Source: Sphingomonadales bacterium
GTDB taxonomy: Bacteria > Pseudomonadota > Alphaproteobacteria > Sphingomonadales > Sphingomonadaceae
Assembly: GCA_027491235.1 (NCBI GenBank)
Contig: JAIXWO010000010.1
Coordinates: 248,001 to 312,000, forward strand
Length of the DNA: 64,000 nt
Direction of reading: 5' to 3'
This document shows positions 27,400-37,050 of the stretch, one piece after another (the first letter of the stretch is position 1; each line of letters begins with the position of its first letter). A model generated the notes under the pieces. The model did no database searches. It saw only the letters and a list, made by a program, of their open reading frames with translations, and had not been told where the DNA came from. The position numbers and the translations under genes were made by a program.

Positions 27400-28602
27400 A
27401 TGCGTTCCAATTACCTATTTACCTCTGAAAGCGTTTCGGAAGGCCATCCCGATAAGGTCTCTGACCAGATTTCGGACGCCATCGTTGATCTCTTCCTCTC
27501 CAAAGATCCCGAAGCGCGCATCGCCTGCGAAACGCTGACGACGACGCAGCTTGTTGTCCTTGCCGGTGAAATCCGCTGCAAGGGCGTTTACGAAAACGGT
27601 GCATGGGCGCCCGGCGCACAAGCCGAGATTGAAGCCACCGTCCGCCAGACGGTGAAGGACATTGGCTACGAACAGGACGGCTTCCACTGGGAAAAGTTTG
27701 AGTTCATCAACCGCCTGCACGGCCAGTCCGCGCACATCGCACAGGGCGTGGATGCGGCTGCAAACAAGGATGAAGGCGCTGGCGACCAGGGCATCATGTT
27801 CGGTTATGCGACCGACGAGACGCCCGACCTGATGCCCGCCACACTCTATTACAGCCACAAGATCCTTGAGCGCATGGCCGCCGACCGCCACTCTGGCGCA
27901 GCGCCGTTCCTTGAGCCGGACGCCAAGAGCCAGGTGACGCTGCGTTACGAAGGCAGTCTGCCTGTAGCCGCGACCGCCGTCGTCGTTTCAACCCAGCACG
28001 CGCCGGGCTATGACGAAGGCGACAAGGAAGCTGAACTGCACGCTTATGTGAAGAAGGTTGTGGCCGACGTGATTCCGCCCGTCCTGCTGCGCGAAACCGA
28101 ATATCACATCAACCCGACCGGCAGCTTTGTCATTGGCGGGCCTGATGGCGACGCGGGCCTGACGGGCCGCAAGATCATCGTCGACACTTATGGCGGGGCA
28201 GCCCCGCATGGTGGCGGTGCCTTCTCCGGCAAAGACCCGACCAAGGTCGACCGTTCAGCCGCTTACATCACCCGCTATCTTGCCAAGAACATTGTCGCCG
28301 CGGGCCTCGCCACGCGCTGCACGATCCAGCTGGCTTATGCCATTGGTGTCTCCAAGCCGCTGTCGCTTTATGTCGACACGCATGAAACCGGCACCGTGGC
28401 CGATGATGTGATCGAAGCGGCCATCATGAGCATCCCGAAGCTCGGTGGCCTCACCCCGCGCGCCATCCGGACGCATCTGGGCCTGAACAAGCCGATCTAC
28501 CGCAAGTCGGCAGCTTACGGCCATTTCGGCCGCAAGCCTGAAGGGGACTTCTTCCCTTGGGAGCGCACCGATCTGGCCGAAGACCTGAAGGCCGCGATCT
28601 AA
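27400..28602 (+). CDS. metK: S-adenosylmethionine synthetase
   Basis: A 400-residue cytoplasmic enzyme making SAM from methionine and ATP. Family motifs include [28 protein letters not shown] and [16 protein letters not shown]. An ATG at 27385 is in frame, but 27400 has GGA 6 nt upstream and matches the common start [11 protein letters not shown] palindrome at 27351-27366 probably controls it, and a terminator follows. SAM feeds the several methyltransferases and radical-SAM enzymes encoded here. Confidence 0.97.
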   Translation: MRSNYLFTSESVSEGHPDKVSDQISDAIVDLFLSKDPEARIACETLTTTQLVVLAGEIRCKGVYENGAWAPGAQAEIEATVRQTVKDIGYEQDGFHWEKFEFINRLHGQSAHIAQGVDAAANKDEGAGDQGIMFGYATDETPDLMPATLYYSHKILERMAADRHSGAAPFLEPDAKSQVTLRYEGSLPVAATAVVVSTQHAPGYDEGDKEAELHAYVKKVVADVIPPVLLRETEYHINPTGSFVIGGPDGDAGLTGRKIIVDTYGGAAPHGGGAFSGKDPTKVDRSAAYITRYLAKNIVAAGLATRCTIQLAYAIGVSKPLSLYVDTHETGTVADDVIEAAIMSIPKLGGLTPRAIRTHLGLNKPIYRKSAAYGHFGRKPEGDFFPWERTDLAEDLKAAI

Positions 28603-28634
28603 CACCCGCGCCTGACCAAAGGCCTTAAAGTTTA

Positions 28635-28666
28635 GGGGCGTCCCGCATTTGCAGGGCGCCCCTTTT
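28635..28666 (+). terminator. Rho-independent terminator after metK
   Basis: GGGGCG-T-CCC pairs with GGG-C-GCCCC around a short loop (28635-28662), followed by TTTT. It separates metK from trmB. Confidence 0.8.
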
Positions 28667-28715
28667 CTTATCCCCGGCTTGGACAAGCCCGCAGATCACC
28701 GCTAGAGGCGCGCGC

Positions 28716-29399
28716 ATGACGACCGACCCAACCACACTCAACAGGCTCTATGGCCGCGTTCAGGGCCATAAGCTGCGGGCCGGACAACAGGCGTTGATGG
28801 ATGACTTTCTGCCCACGGTTGCCGTGCCGGAAGGTCCGCTCAATGCGCGCGCCTTATTCGGTGATGATCGGCCGCTGCAATTTGAAATCGGCTTTGGCGG
28901 GGGGGAACATCTCGCCTGGCAGGCGCAGCATGCGCCGACCCACGGCCTGATCGGCTGCGAACCCTTTGTGAACGGCGTTGTCTCCGCCCTGCTCCACATC
29001 CGGGATAAGGCGCTCCCCAATGTCCGCTTGCACATGGGCGACGCGCTGGATGCCTTGGCCCGCCTGCCCGACGGATCGCTGGACCGTGTCTATCTGCTGC
29101 ACCCGGACCCATGGCCCAAAGCACGCCACGCCAAAAGGCGGATGATGAACCCAGGGCCAATCGCCATGATTGCGGCCAAGCTAAAACCCGGCGGTGAATT
29201 CCGCTTCGGCACCGACCACCCCATTTATTGCCGCTGGGCGATGATGCAGATGGACAAAAGCCGGGATTTCGAATGGCAGGCGAAAAGCGCCCGCGACTTC
29301 CTTGTCCGCCCCGATGACTGGCCAGAGACACGGTACGAGCGCAAGGCCCGCACGGTCTTTGGCCATGACGTCTGGTACTTCCGCTACATCCGCGTCTGA
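28716..29399 (+). CDS. trmB: tRNA (guanine-N7-)-methyltransferase
   Basis: A 227-residue SAM-dependent enzyme forming m7G46 in tRNA. The SAM site FEIGFGGGEHLAWQA and the family motif LHPDPWPKARHAKRR are present, as is the C-terminal ETRYERKA. The ATG at 28716 follows the metK terminator by 49 bp. It converges on a sugar dehydrogenase gene (6-bp gap). Confidence 0.96.
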   Translation: MTTDPTTLNRLYGRVQGHKLRAGQQALMDDFLPTVAVPEGPLNARALFGDDRPLQFEIGFGGGEHLAWQAQHAPTHGLIGCEPFVNGVVSALLHIRDKALPNVRLHMGDALDALARLPDGSLDRVYLLHPDPWPKARHAKRRMMNPGPIAMIAAKLKPGGEFRFGTDHPIYCRWAMMQMDKSRDFEWQAKSARDFLVRPDDWPETRYERKARTVFGHDVWYFRYIRV

Positions 29400-29405
29400 C
29401 GCGGC

Positions 29406-30563
29406 TTAGCGCTGAGGCGAAAGCTTCAGCAATCGGGCCTTGTCGCCATCTTCGAGCAGCCAGATATGCCCGTCGGCAGACTGCTCCACGTCGCGGATGC
29501 GTTTGTCCATGGGCCAATGGTCGCCCTTTGCGGCCTGTTCCCCGTTGAGGTCGACACGCACGAGCGCCTTACCGCCCAATGCGCCAATAAAGGCATCGCC
29601 CGTCCATTTGGGGAAGGCAGCACCCTGATAAATCATCATGCCACCCGGTGAGATGGCGGGGTTCCAGAAGACCTTGGGCGCGACATAGCCATCGCCTGGC
29701 TTGTGATCGGGAATGTCGCGTCCATCATAATGGTCGCCGTTGGAGACGTTCGGGTAGCCAAAGTTCGCGCCGGGGGTGACCAAGTTCAGTTCATCACCAT
29801 GCCGCGGGCCCATCTCAACCTCCCACAGGCGGCCTGCGCCATCAAAGGCAAGGCCCAGAGGGTTGCGGAGGCCATAGGCAAAGATTTGCGCTGTGATGCC
29901 GCCCTTGGCGGCCATGGGGTTGTCAGACGGCACGCTGCCATCGTCATTCAGCCGGACAACCTTACCAAGGTTCATCGACAGATCCTGTGCGGGATCAAAT
30001 TTCTGGCGCTCGCCTGAGGAGATGTAGAGCTTCCCATCCGGGCCGAACGCCATGCGATGTCCGAAATGGCCGTTGCCCGTAACCTTGGGCGACTGCCGCC
30101 AGATGACGGTCAGCCCTTCCAGACGGGCGCCCGCATTGCCCTCAACCAGCTTGGCGCGGCCAACGACCGCGCCCTTCACATCGCCCTCGGCCTCTGCCCA
30201 GCTGAGATACACAATACCATTGGTGGCGAAGCCGGGATGCAGCACCACGTCACCCAAGCCACCTTGCCCTGCATAGGAGACCGCAGGCACGCCCGTGACG
30301 TCGGCAGCAGGCTGCCCCTCCCGCCACAGCTTCAGCTTGCCCGATTTCTCGGTGATGAGCGCGCGGCCATCCGGCAGGAACGCCATGGCCCAGGGTTCAT
30401 TGAAGGTCGCGATTTCGGTGACGGCGAACGGCAAGGCGCCTGCAGCCTTATCCTGTGCATCTGCACCTGTGCCGCAGGCCGTTGCGAACAAAATCGCAGC
30501 CGTGGCGGACAGGCGGAGCGGGAGACGAGTCCGCTTTGGTGGGACAGGGGCGGATGGATGCAT
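29406..30563 (-). CDS. Soluble aldose sugar dehydrogenase (PQQ, YliI-like)
   Basis: A 385-residue exported propeller protein. The N-terminus has a signal segment ending ATACGTGADA, possibly a weak lipobox. Blades include NEPWAMAFLPDGRALITEK, GNGHFGHRMAFGPDGKLY (the conserved His), YGLRNPLGLAFD and WEVEMGPRHGDELN. These proteins oxidise aldoses with PQQ in the periplasm. No PQQ biosynthesis genes are in the window. It diverges from the nuclease gene. Confidence 0.9.
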   Translation of the reverse strand: MHPSAPVPPKRTRLPLRLSATAAILFATACGTGADAQDKAAGALPFAVTEIATFNEPWAMAFLPDGRALITEKSGKLKLWREGQPAADVTGVPAVSYAGQGGLGDVVLHPGFATNGIVYLSWAEAEGDVKGAVVGRAKLVEGNAGARLEGLTVIWRQSPKVTGNGHFGHRMAFGPDGKLYISSGERQKFDPAQDLSMNLGKVVRLNDDGSVPSDNPMAAKGGITAQIFAYGLRNPLGLAFDGAGRLWEVEMGPRHGDELNLVTPGANFGYPNVSNGDHYDGRDIPDHKPGDGYVAPKVFWNPAISPGGMMIYQGAAFPKWTGDAFIGALGGKALVRVDLNGEQAAKGDHWPMDKRIRDVEQSADGHIWLLEDGDKARLLKLSPQR

Positions 30564-30673
30564 GGGGCGTTCCTCTCTGAAATCCGGGCATGAATTTGCT
30601 TAAGCCCACATGGGATGCGCGACCCGCCGGTTCAATGGGTCCATTCCGGTCTCTGTTGACGTTTTCTTGACCA

Positions 30674-31258
30674 ATGTCGGGCACGAAAGTGCCTGACATG
30701 GCAGACGTTTTTGATTTCAGAGACCATCTGGGTAAACGGCGGCACAAACGCCGCATCGCCCTTTCGGCGCGGGATATTGCCATCGGGCTTTCAGGTATGG
30801 CTGCAATGGCAACAGCTGTCTTCATCTGGCCGTCCGCTGCGATTGGAGATGCCCTTTCCGCCGAGAAAGGCGTCACGCAAGCCAGCCTTTCGACCGCGTC
30901 GATCCCGGCCCGAACATTCGGCAAATGCCACTCAGGCGGCGGCCTCAATTGTGTTGTGGATGGGGATACCTTCTGGATCGACGGCGAGAAGATCCGCATC
31001 GCCGATATCGATACGCCGGAAACCCATCCGGCCCGCTGCGCCGAGGAAGCGCGCTTGGGCAATGCCGCGACGGACCGTCTGCAAGTCTTGCTCAATGCCG
31101 GGGCGTTTGAGCTACAACCCATCAACCGCGACACGGACCGCTACGGCCGCAAGCTGCGCATCGTCATGCGCAATGGCCAGTCGCTTGGCGGAGTGCTCGT
31201 GTCCGAAGGGCTGGCCCGAAATTATGAAGGCGGCCGCCGCGACGGCTGGTGCGCCTAA
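30674..31258 (+). CDS. Thermonuclease (SNase-like) family protein, membrane-anchored or exported
   Basis: A 194-residue protein. Residues about 34-55 are hydrophobic (AIGLSGMAAMATAVFIW), then an SNase OB-fold: CVVDGDTFWIDG, KIRIADIDTPETHPARC and RDTDRYGRKLRIV, which hold the Asp, Arg and Glu of the active site. It probably degrades nucleic acid outside the cytoplasm. A second Met at residue 9 is an alternative start. No partner gene is obvious. Confidence 0.88.
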   Translation: MSGTKVPDMADVFDFRDHLGKRRHKRRIALSARDIAIGLSGMAAMATAVFIWPSAAIGDALSAEKGVTQASLSTASIPARTFGKCHSGGGLNCVVDGDTFWIDGEKIRIADIDTPETHPARCAEEARLGNAATDRLQVLLNAGAFELQPINRDTDRYGRKLRIVMRNGQSLGGVLVSEGLARNYEGGRRDGWCA

Positions 31259-31343
31259 TCAGACTGTTTCCTCCCGAATGTCATATTGCAGACTCGAAGG
31301 GCGCTGATATAGGCAATCGCACCCCATTTGAGAGGAATTGACC

Positions 31344-31826
31344 ATGACGATCGCAGTTGGAGACAAGGTTCCAAACGTCAACTTCGTAAAGCCGACCGCA
31401 GAAGGCCCGCAGCCCCTGTCTTCGGATGCCCTGTTTGCCGGAAAGCGCGTTGCGCTGTTTTCCGTCCCCGGTGCCTTCACGCCGACCTGCTCGGCCAAGC
31501 ATCTCCCAGGCTTCGTTGAAAAGGCCGCTGAGCTGAAGGCCAAGGGCATTGACGAAATCGCCTGCACCGCCGTCAACGACGCCTTCGTGATGGGCGCTTG
31601 GGGCAAATCTGCCGGCAGCGACGACGCAGTGACCATGCTCGCAGACGGCAATGGTGACTTCGCCAAGGCCGTCGGCCTTGAAATGGACGGCTCCAAGTTC
31701 GGCATGGGCACGCGCGGTCAGCGCTTTGCCATGATCGTCAATGACGGCACGGTAGAGCAGCTGTTTGTCGAAGCACCGGGCGAATTTCGTGTCAGTTCAG
31801 CGGATTATATGCTAGAGCAGATCTAA
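31344..31826 (+). CDS. Peroxiredoxin (Prx5/AhpE-like)
   Basis: A 160-residue thiol peroxidase. The peroxidatic Cys49 is in VPGAFTPTCSAKHLPGF, with DAFVMGAWGK and GLEMDGSKFGMGTRGQRFAM typical of the Prx5 group. It reduces peroxides using a thiol donor such as glutaredoxin or glutathione. ATG 31344 has AGAGGA 7 nt upstream; a TTG 6 nt earlier is less likely. A strong terminator follows. Confidence 0.94.
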   Translation: MTIAVGDKVPNVNFVKPTAEGPQPLSSDALFAGKRVALFSVPGAFTPTCSAKHLPGFVEKAAELKAKGIDEIACTAVNDAFVMGAWGKSAGSDDAVTMLADGNGDFAKAVGLEMDGSKFGMGTRGQRFAMIVNDGTVEQLFVEAPGEFRVSSADYMLEQI

Positions 31827-31849
31827 TAGTTTCCTGGGAGAGGAAAACC

Positions 31850-31883
31850 GGGGAGCGGCAGGGCATTGCCGCTCCCCTTTTTT
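31850..31883 (+). terminator. Rho-independent terminator after peroxiredoxin gene
   Basis: A perfect 11-bp stem, GGGGAGCGGCA (31850-31860) and TGCCGCTCCCC (31867-31877), 6-nt loop, then TTTTTT. Confidence 0.92.
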
Positions 31884-31960
31884 ATGTCCAAAATGAGGGA
31901 CTTAGGGCCCGAAAATGCCGTCGTCTTGCGGATGACACGTGTTTTGTGTAAATATCCAAG

Positions 31961-33415
31961 ATGGATAAACAGACAAGAACCGTAAACGGTCGAGCCATTG
32001 TCGAACAGCTCGACATCCTTTTCAAAGCCTCCGTCAGACGCCTCCGCGATGCCATAGAGGCCTATATCGCCGATGGCACATTGCCCGACCCCGCATGGCG
32101 GACCGATGGCAGTTTTGCCTATCCCGAAATCCACATCACTTGGACAGGCGGCGCAGATAGTGCTGAACCGCAACGCTCCTTCGGGCGGTTTTCAGCACCC
32201 GGCCATTATGTCACCAGCATCACCAAGCCGACGCTGTTTGCTGACTATATCGCCGAGCAGGTCGACATCCTGATCGCGGATTATGATGTGACGGTTGAGG
32301 TTCGCCCCGGCCGTCAGGAAATCCCCTTCCCCTATGTGCTCGACGCGGGAACAGAATTTGGTGACGTCCGCGCGATTGACCTTGCCCGCTGGTTCCCGGC
32401 GACAGAACTCGCGCACATTGGCGACGAGATTGCCGATGGTTTGCTGCTGGCGGATGCCGATCTTCCGCACCCGCTGTCGCTGTTCGATGGCCTGCGGACG
32501 GACTTCTCGCTGGCCCGCCTAAGGCACTATACCGGCACGCCACCCGAACATGTGCAGCGCTATGTGCTGTTCACCAACTATCACCGCTATGTCGATGAGT
32601 TCGTCCGCTGGGCCTGCACTCAGCTCGGCACCGACAGCGGCTATGAGATGTTGTCCTGCCCCGGCGGCGTGACGGTAACTGAGGCGACCGAGGACCCCGT
32701 CGCGACCGTTGCCGACAGCGCCTGGCGCCGCCACCAGATGCCCGCTTGGCACCTGACCGCGCCGGACAAGAGCGGCATCACGCTCGTCAATATTGGCGTC
32801 GGCCCGTCCAACGCAAAGACCATTACGGACCATCTGGCCGTGATGCGGCCCGAGGCTTGGCTGATGATCGGCCATTGCGGCGGCCTGCGCGCCAGCCAGC
32901 GCATTGGCGATTATGTGCTGGCCCACGCCTACCTGCGCGATGACCATGTGCTCGATGATCTGTTGCCCCCTGAAATCCCCATCCCGCCGATTGCCGAGGT
33001 GCAAATGGCGATGGCGCGGGCGGCGGAAACTGTCTCCGGCGAAAGCGGCGATCACTTGAAGGCGCGGCTGCGCACCGGGACCATTGTGACCACCGACGAC
33101 CGCAATTGGGAGTTGCGTTACTCCAAGTCCGCGCTGCGTTTCTCACAGTCGCGCGCCATCGGCATCGACATGGAATCCGCGACAATTGCGGCGCAAGGCT
33201 ATCGCTTCCGCGTGCCTTACGGGACTTTGCTCTGCGTGTCAGACAAGCCGCTGCACGGGGAGTTGAAGTTACCGGGCCAAGCCAACCGCTTTTACGAGCG
33301 TGCCATTGCCGAACATATGCTGATCGGCATTGAGGCCTGCCGCCAGTTGAAAGCCGAAGGCGCCAAGCTGCACAGCCGCAAATTGCGCGCCTTTAATGAG
33401 CCACCCTTCCGCTAA
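31961..33415 (+). CDS. amn: AMP nucleosidase
   Basis: A 484-residue cytoplasmic enzyme that splits AMP into adenine and ribose-5-phosphate. The N-terminal half is the Amn-specific domain (YPEIHITWTG, RPGRQEIPFPYVLDAG); the C-terminal half is a phosphorylase-type nucleosidase domain with TLVNIGVGPSNAKTITDH, MIGHCGGLRASQRIGDYVL and GIDMESATIAAQGYRFRVPY. Length matches the family (about 480). It stands alone between a terminator and an SDR gene. Confidence 0.95.
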   Translation: MDKQTRTVNGRAIVEQLDILFKASVRRLRDAIEAYIADGTLPDPAWRTDGSFAYPEIHITWTGGADSAEPQRSFGRFSAPGHYVTSITKPTLFADYIAEQVDILIADYDVTVEVRPGRQEIPFPYVLDAGTEFGDVRAIDLARWFPATELAHIGDEIADGLLLADADLPHPLSLFDGLRTDFSLARLRHYTGTPPEHVQRYVLFTNYHRYVDEFVRWACTQLGTDSGYEMLSCPGGVTVTEATEDPVATVADSAWRRHQMPAWHLTAPDKSGITLVNIGVGPSNAKTITDHLAVMRPEAWLMIGHCGGLRASQRIGDYVLAHAYLRDDHVLDDLLPPEIPIPPIAEVQMAMARAAETVSGESGDHLKARLRTGTIVTTDDRNWELRYSKSALRFSQSRAIGIDMESATIAAQGYRFRVPYGTLLCVSDKPLHGELKLPGQANRFYERAIAEHMLIGIEACRQLKAEGAKLHSRKLRAFNEPPFR

Positions 33416-33477
33416 ACAGAAACGCCAGTTGCGCGGGGGAGCGCGTCCGATACTCTGCCTTTCAAAGAGGAGAGGAC

Positions 33478-34263
33478 ATGGAACCCTATCAGCATCTCAG
33501 CCGGTCTGTCGCGGGCCGCAGCGTCATCGTGACCGGCGCTGCGTCCGGCATGGGACGGGCGACGGCGCATCTGTTTGCGCGGGAAGGCGCACAGGTGGCC
33601 GTGACGGATCTGGATCAGGCCGCCTGCCAGTTGGTCGTGGACGAGATAGCAGCCGCCGGTTTCCCAACGGCCAAGGCCTTTGCGCTCAACGTCGCCGACC
33701 ATGAGGCCATCAAGCGCGTGGTCGCAGAAATTGCCGACAGCTTTGGCGGCATCGACATCCTCGTCAACAATGCCGGCGTCTCCAGCTTCTGTCCGCTCGA
33801 TGCGGGCGACGACTATGATGCAGTATGGGACCGCGCCGTCCTGATCATGCTCACAGCGCATCAGCGCATGGTCCGCGCCGCCCTCCCTTGGCTGCGCAAA
33901 AGCGACGCGGCACGGATCATCAATATCGCCTCCACCGAAGGGCTGGGCGCGACGCCCGGTGATACGCCCTATGTCGCTGCCAAGACCGGCGTGACGGGGC
34001 TGACACGCGGGCTGGCGGTTGATCTCGGTAAGGAGGGTATCACCGTCAACTGCATCTGCCCCGGCCCGATCCTGACCGGCATGACGGCCCGCATTGGGGA
34101 ATCCGACAAGGAGGTCTTCGCCAGACGGCGGACAGCGCTGCGCCGCTATGGCCTGCCTGAAGAGGTCGCGCAGATGACGCTCAACTTGGCGCTGCCCGCC
34201 TCCAGTTTTGTGACGGGTGCGGTCATCCCCGTCGATGGCGGGCTGATGGCGCGCAACGCCTAA
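33478..34263 (+). CDS. Short-chain dehydrogenase/reductase
   Basis: A 261-residue classical SDR. The cofactor loop is TGAASGMGRATAHLF, the NNAG motif is ILVNNAGVSS, and the catalytic S-Y-K are in NIASTEG and YVAAKTG: the Tyr and Lys of YxxxK read Y-V-A-A-K. The acidic residue after beta-2 (VTDLD) suggests NAD preference. Substrate unknown. GAGGAGAGG precedes the ATG. Confidence 0.92.
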   Translation: MEPYQHLSRSVAGRSVIVTGAASGMGRATAHLFAREGAQVAVTDLDQAACQLVVDEIAAAGFPTAKAFALNVADHEAIKRVVAEIADSFGGIDILVNNAGVSSFCPLDAGDDYDAVWDRAVLIMLTAHQRMVRAALPWLRKSDAARIINIASTEGLGATPGDTPYVAAKTGVTGLTRGLAVDLGKEGITVNCICPGPILTGMTARIGESDKEVFARRRTALRRYGLPEEVAQMTLNLALPASSFVTGAVIPVDGGLMARNA

Positions 34264-34270
34264 GCCTTCC

Positions 34271-34303
34271 GAAGAAGCGGGTGCCGTCTGACACCCGCTC
34301 TTC
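34271..34303. terminator. Hairpin between convergent SDR and M2 peptidase genes
   Basis: GAAGaAGCGGGTG at 34271-34283 pairs with CACCCGCTCTTC at 34292-34303, with one bulge and an 8-nt loop. There is no long T-run on either side, so termination is likely but weaker than at the other sites. Confidence 0.6.
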
Positions 34304-34306
34304 AGC

Positions 34307-36121
34307 TTACCAGCCGCAGGCCTTGCCCTTGTTCTGCTTCTGCAGCCAAGTCATCAGCGGCTTGAAATAGGCAATCATCGCCGTGCCATCCATTTCGCGC
34401 TTGCCGGTAAAGGCCTGCAGCGCATCCGGCCAAGGCTTGGACGCGCCCATTTCGAGCATGGCGTTCAGGCGCGTGCCGACCTCCTTGTTCCCGTAAAAGG
34501 AACAGCGGTGCAGCGGCCCCTTCCACTTCGCGATGTCGCAGGCAGCTTTGTAGAACTGGAACTGCAGGATGCGCGCAAGGAAGTAGCGCGTGTACGGTGT
34601 GTTGCCGGGGATGTGATATTTGGCACCCGGATCGAAATTCGCCTCGGTGCGTTCCACCGGCGAGACAATGCCCTGATATTTCAGGCGCAGGTCGGTCCAG
34701 CCCTTGTTATAGCCATCCGTCGGGATGGAGCCGTCAAACACGCCCCAACGCCATTTATCAACCAACAGGCCGAAGGGCAGGAAGGCGACCTTATCCATCG
34801 CCTGACGCAGCAACAGGCCAAGATCCTTATCCGCGCTTGGCACCGCCGCACGGTCGAGCAGATTGATCTGGACGAGATATTCCGGCGTGATCGACAAAGC
34901 GATGGCATCGCCAATCGCTTCGTGGAAGCCGTCATTCGCGCCGTTCAAATAGAGCAGCGGCTGCTTGTTATAGGCGCGCTGGTAGTAGTTATGGCCAAGC
35001 TCATGGTGAACCGTCACAAAGTCCCCGGAGTTGACCTTGGTGCACATCTTGATGCGCAGATCATCCTTATTGTCGAGGTCCCAGGCGCTGGCATGGCAGA
35101 CGACTTCACGGTCGCGCGGCTTGGTGATCTGGGAGCGGGCCCAGAAGGTGTCCGGCAGCGGCGCAAAACCCAGTGAGGAGAAGAAGCCTTCGCCTGTCTT
35201 GACCATCTTGATGGGGTCATAGCCCTTGGTTTTCAGCAGATCGCCAATGTCATAGCCAATGTCACCGGCTCCGGCAGGCGCGACGATGGGGTAGATGCCG
35301 CCCCATTCCTGCGCCCACATATTGCCGAGGAGGTCCGCACGGATCGGCCCGGTCTTGGGCTGAACGGCGTCGCCATATTTCTCATTCAGCTTCGTGCGCG
35401 TGTAGCAGTGCAACTGATCGTACAGCGGCTTCACCTGCGTCCACAGCTTGTCGGTCAGCTTCGCAAAATCATCGGCGGGCATGTCATAGCCCGACCGCCA
35501 CATCGCGCCGACATCAGCATAGCCAAGGTCCTTTGCACCCTGATTGGCAATCTCGACAAGCTTGGCGTAATCGCCGCGCATCGGGGTGCCGACATTGTCG
35601 TGCCAGCTCGTCCACATCTCGGCGAGCTTGGCCGGATCGCGAATGGTGCCCATTTCGGCTTCGATATCGGACCCGTTGATCGGCTTGCCATCGAGCGTAC
35701 CCTTGCCCTTGCCGTAGGTCGAATTGAGGCGCGTCGCGATGTCGTTCAGTTCCTTGGCCGCTTCGGGGGTCGCGGGTGCGGGCAGAACAAGGCCGCCGCG
35801 CAGGATATCGAGCTTGCGCTTGGTGTCGTAGCTGAGGCCCGGCGCATTCATATACCGCGCGGCTTCGCTGGCCAGCTTGACCGACATTTCGGTGCCTTCA
35901 GCACCCACCTTGGCCGCAACAGCATCGGTATCATCAGTGATGTAGGTGTTATTGATCCACTGGACCTGCGCGTTGAAGACCGAGAACTCCGCCAGAGATT
36001 TCTCGGCATCAGCAACAAACTTGTCCGCTTCAGCGGCGGTCGGCGCCGCCTGCTGCGCCAGAACAGGCGTGGACAGCGCGAGCGACAGGCCCAGCGCGAA
36101 CGTGGAAACGAAGGATTTCAT
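34307..36121 (-). CDS. M2-family (ACE-like) peptidyl-dipeptidase, exported
   Basis: A 604-residue zinc peptidase related to angiotensin-converting enzyme. It has a signal peptide (FVSTFALGLSLALSTPVLA) and the zinc motif HELGH at residues 373-377 (in VHHELGHNYYQRAYN), with the third ligand Glu in GFHEAIGDAIALS. Single-domain bacterial ACE homologues of about 600 residues remove dipeptides from peptide C-termini in the periplasm. It lies downstream of an alpha/beta hydrolase gene in the same direction. Confidence 0.94.
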   Translation of the reverse strand: MKSFVSTFALGLSLALSTPVLAQQAAPTAAEADKFVADAEKSLAEFSVFNAQVQWINNTYITDDTDAVAAKVGAEGTEMSVKLASEAARYMNAPGLSYDTKRKLDILRGGLVLPAPATPEAAKELNDIATRLNSTYGKGKGTLDGKPINGSDIEAEMGTIRDPAKLAEMWTSWHDNVGTPMRGDYAKLVEIANQGAKDLGYADVGAMWRSGYDMPADDFAKLTDKLWTQVKPLYDQLHCYTRTKLNEKYGDAVQPKTGPIRADLLGNMWAQEWGGIYPIVAPAGAGDIGYDIGDLLKTKGYDPIKMVKTGEGFFSSLGFAPLPDTFWARSQITKPRDREVVCHASAWDLDNKDDLRIKMCTKVNSGDFVTVHHELGHNYYQRAYNKQPLLYLNGANDGFHEAIGDAIALSITPEYLVQINLLDRAAVPSADKDLGLLLRQAMDKVAFLPFGLLVDKWRWGVFDGSIPTDGYNKGWTDLRLKYQGIVSPVERTEANFDPGAKYHIPGNTPYTRYFLARILQFQFYKAACDIAKWKGPLHRCSFYGNKEVGTRLNAMLEMGASKPWPDALQAFTGKREMDGTAMIAYFKPLMTWLQKQNKGKACGW

Positions 36122-36208
36122 GGCACACTCCGGTGAAATATTGTTGCGCAGACTGTGACGGGCGACCGCACACCGGTCAAGCGAACCGCCCGAATTTTTC
36201 GACGAAGG

Positions 36209-36958
36209 TCAGGCGGTCAGAAACGCCACCATTGCCGCAGCAAGCTCCGGCTTGGTCACCGCACTCATATGGTTGCCCGGTATCGCGTAATAGCGCCCCT
36301 GCGGCAGCGCGTCGGCCAGCGCCTGCGCACTGCCATTGTCCTGATCTTCCGTGCCGCACACGATGCCGACGGGGAATTCCCAGCTGTGGATCGTCGCTGC
36401 ATCCACACCGGAGAAGCTATTGATGAGCAAGTTGAGCGCCACAGGATCCCCCTTGCTGGTCTTCAGGAACGCTTCGACCATCCATTCGGGAGACCCCCTT
36501 TCATGGCTTCCCAAATTGGTGAGGACATTCCGAAAATAACCCGCGCGGCGGTCTGCCATGGTCAGCCCCTCCAGCCCCATGCCGGACAGGATGACCTTGG
36601 CCGGCCGACAACCGCGCGACAGCATCCGCGCCACTGTCCGCGCGCCGAGCGAATAGCCTGCGGCGTCAAAGTCTTCGAGGCCCAGATGTGCGATCAGGGC
36701 AAACTGATCATCGGCCAGAATGTCGGGCGGATAGCAGAGCGGGTCATGCGGCTTTCCGCTGGCCCCATGCGCCCGCAGGTCCGGCATGATCACGCGATAT
36801 CCGGCATCTGCGATCACCTGTGCGGTCGGGGTGAACTTCATCCAGTTGGTCAGCGCGTCGGAGATGTAGCCGTGGATGAGGAGCAACGGACGGCCTTCGC
36901 CCAATTCGTAAAAGGCAAGCGGGGTGCCATCGGGGGCGTCGAAGAATTGGGGCGTCAT
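36209..36958 (-). CDS. Alpha/beta hydrolase
   Basis: A 249-residue hydrolase with the oxyanion segment LLIHGYISDAL, the nucleophile elbow AAGYSLGART (G-Y-S-L-G), and a late His in IPGNHMSAVTKPE. ATG 36958 has GGAGA upstream; the frame further upstream runs into a palindromic repeat and is discarded. Substrate unknown; no signal peptide. Confidence 0.88.
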   Translation of the reverse strand: MTPQFFDAPDGTPLAFYELGEGRPLLLIHGYISDALTNWMKFTPTAQVIADAGYRVIMPDLRAHGASGKPHDPLCYPPDILADDQFALIAHLGLEDFDAAGYSLGARTVARMLSRGCRPAKVILSGMGLEGLTMADRRAGYFRNVLTNLGSHERGSPEWMVEAFLKTSKGDPVALNLLINSFSGVDAATIHSWEFPVGIVCGTEDQDNGSAQALADALPQGRYYAIPGNHMSAVTKPELAAAMVAFLTA

Positions 36959-36971
36959 GTCATCTCCGTTT

Positions 36972-37043
36972 GCGCTGAGCCTGTCGAAGCGCTGTGCTTC
37001 CCCTTGAAGCAAAGGAGCGCCCTTCGACAAGCTCAGGGTGCGC
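36972..37043. repeat. REP-like pair (CTTCGACAAGCTCAG family)
   Basis: CTGAGCCTGTCGAAG at about 36975-36989 and CTTCGACAAGCTCAG at 37022-37036 are inverted copies with one mismatch, flanked by GCGC. They fill the gap between the isomerase stop and the hydrolase start. Confidence 0.75.
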
Positions 37044-37050
37044 GGAGGGG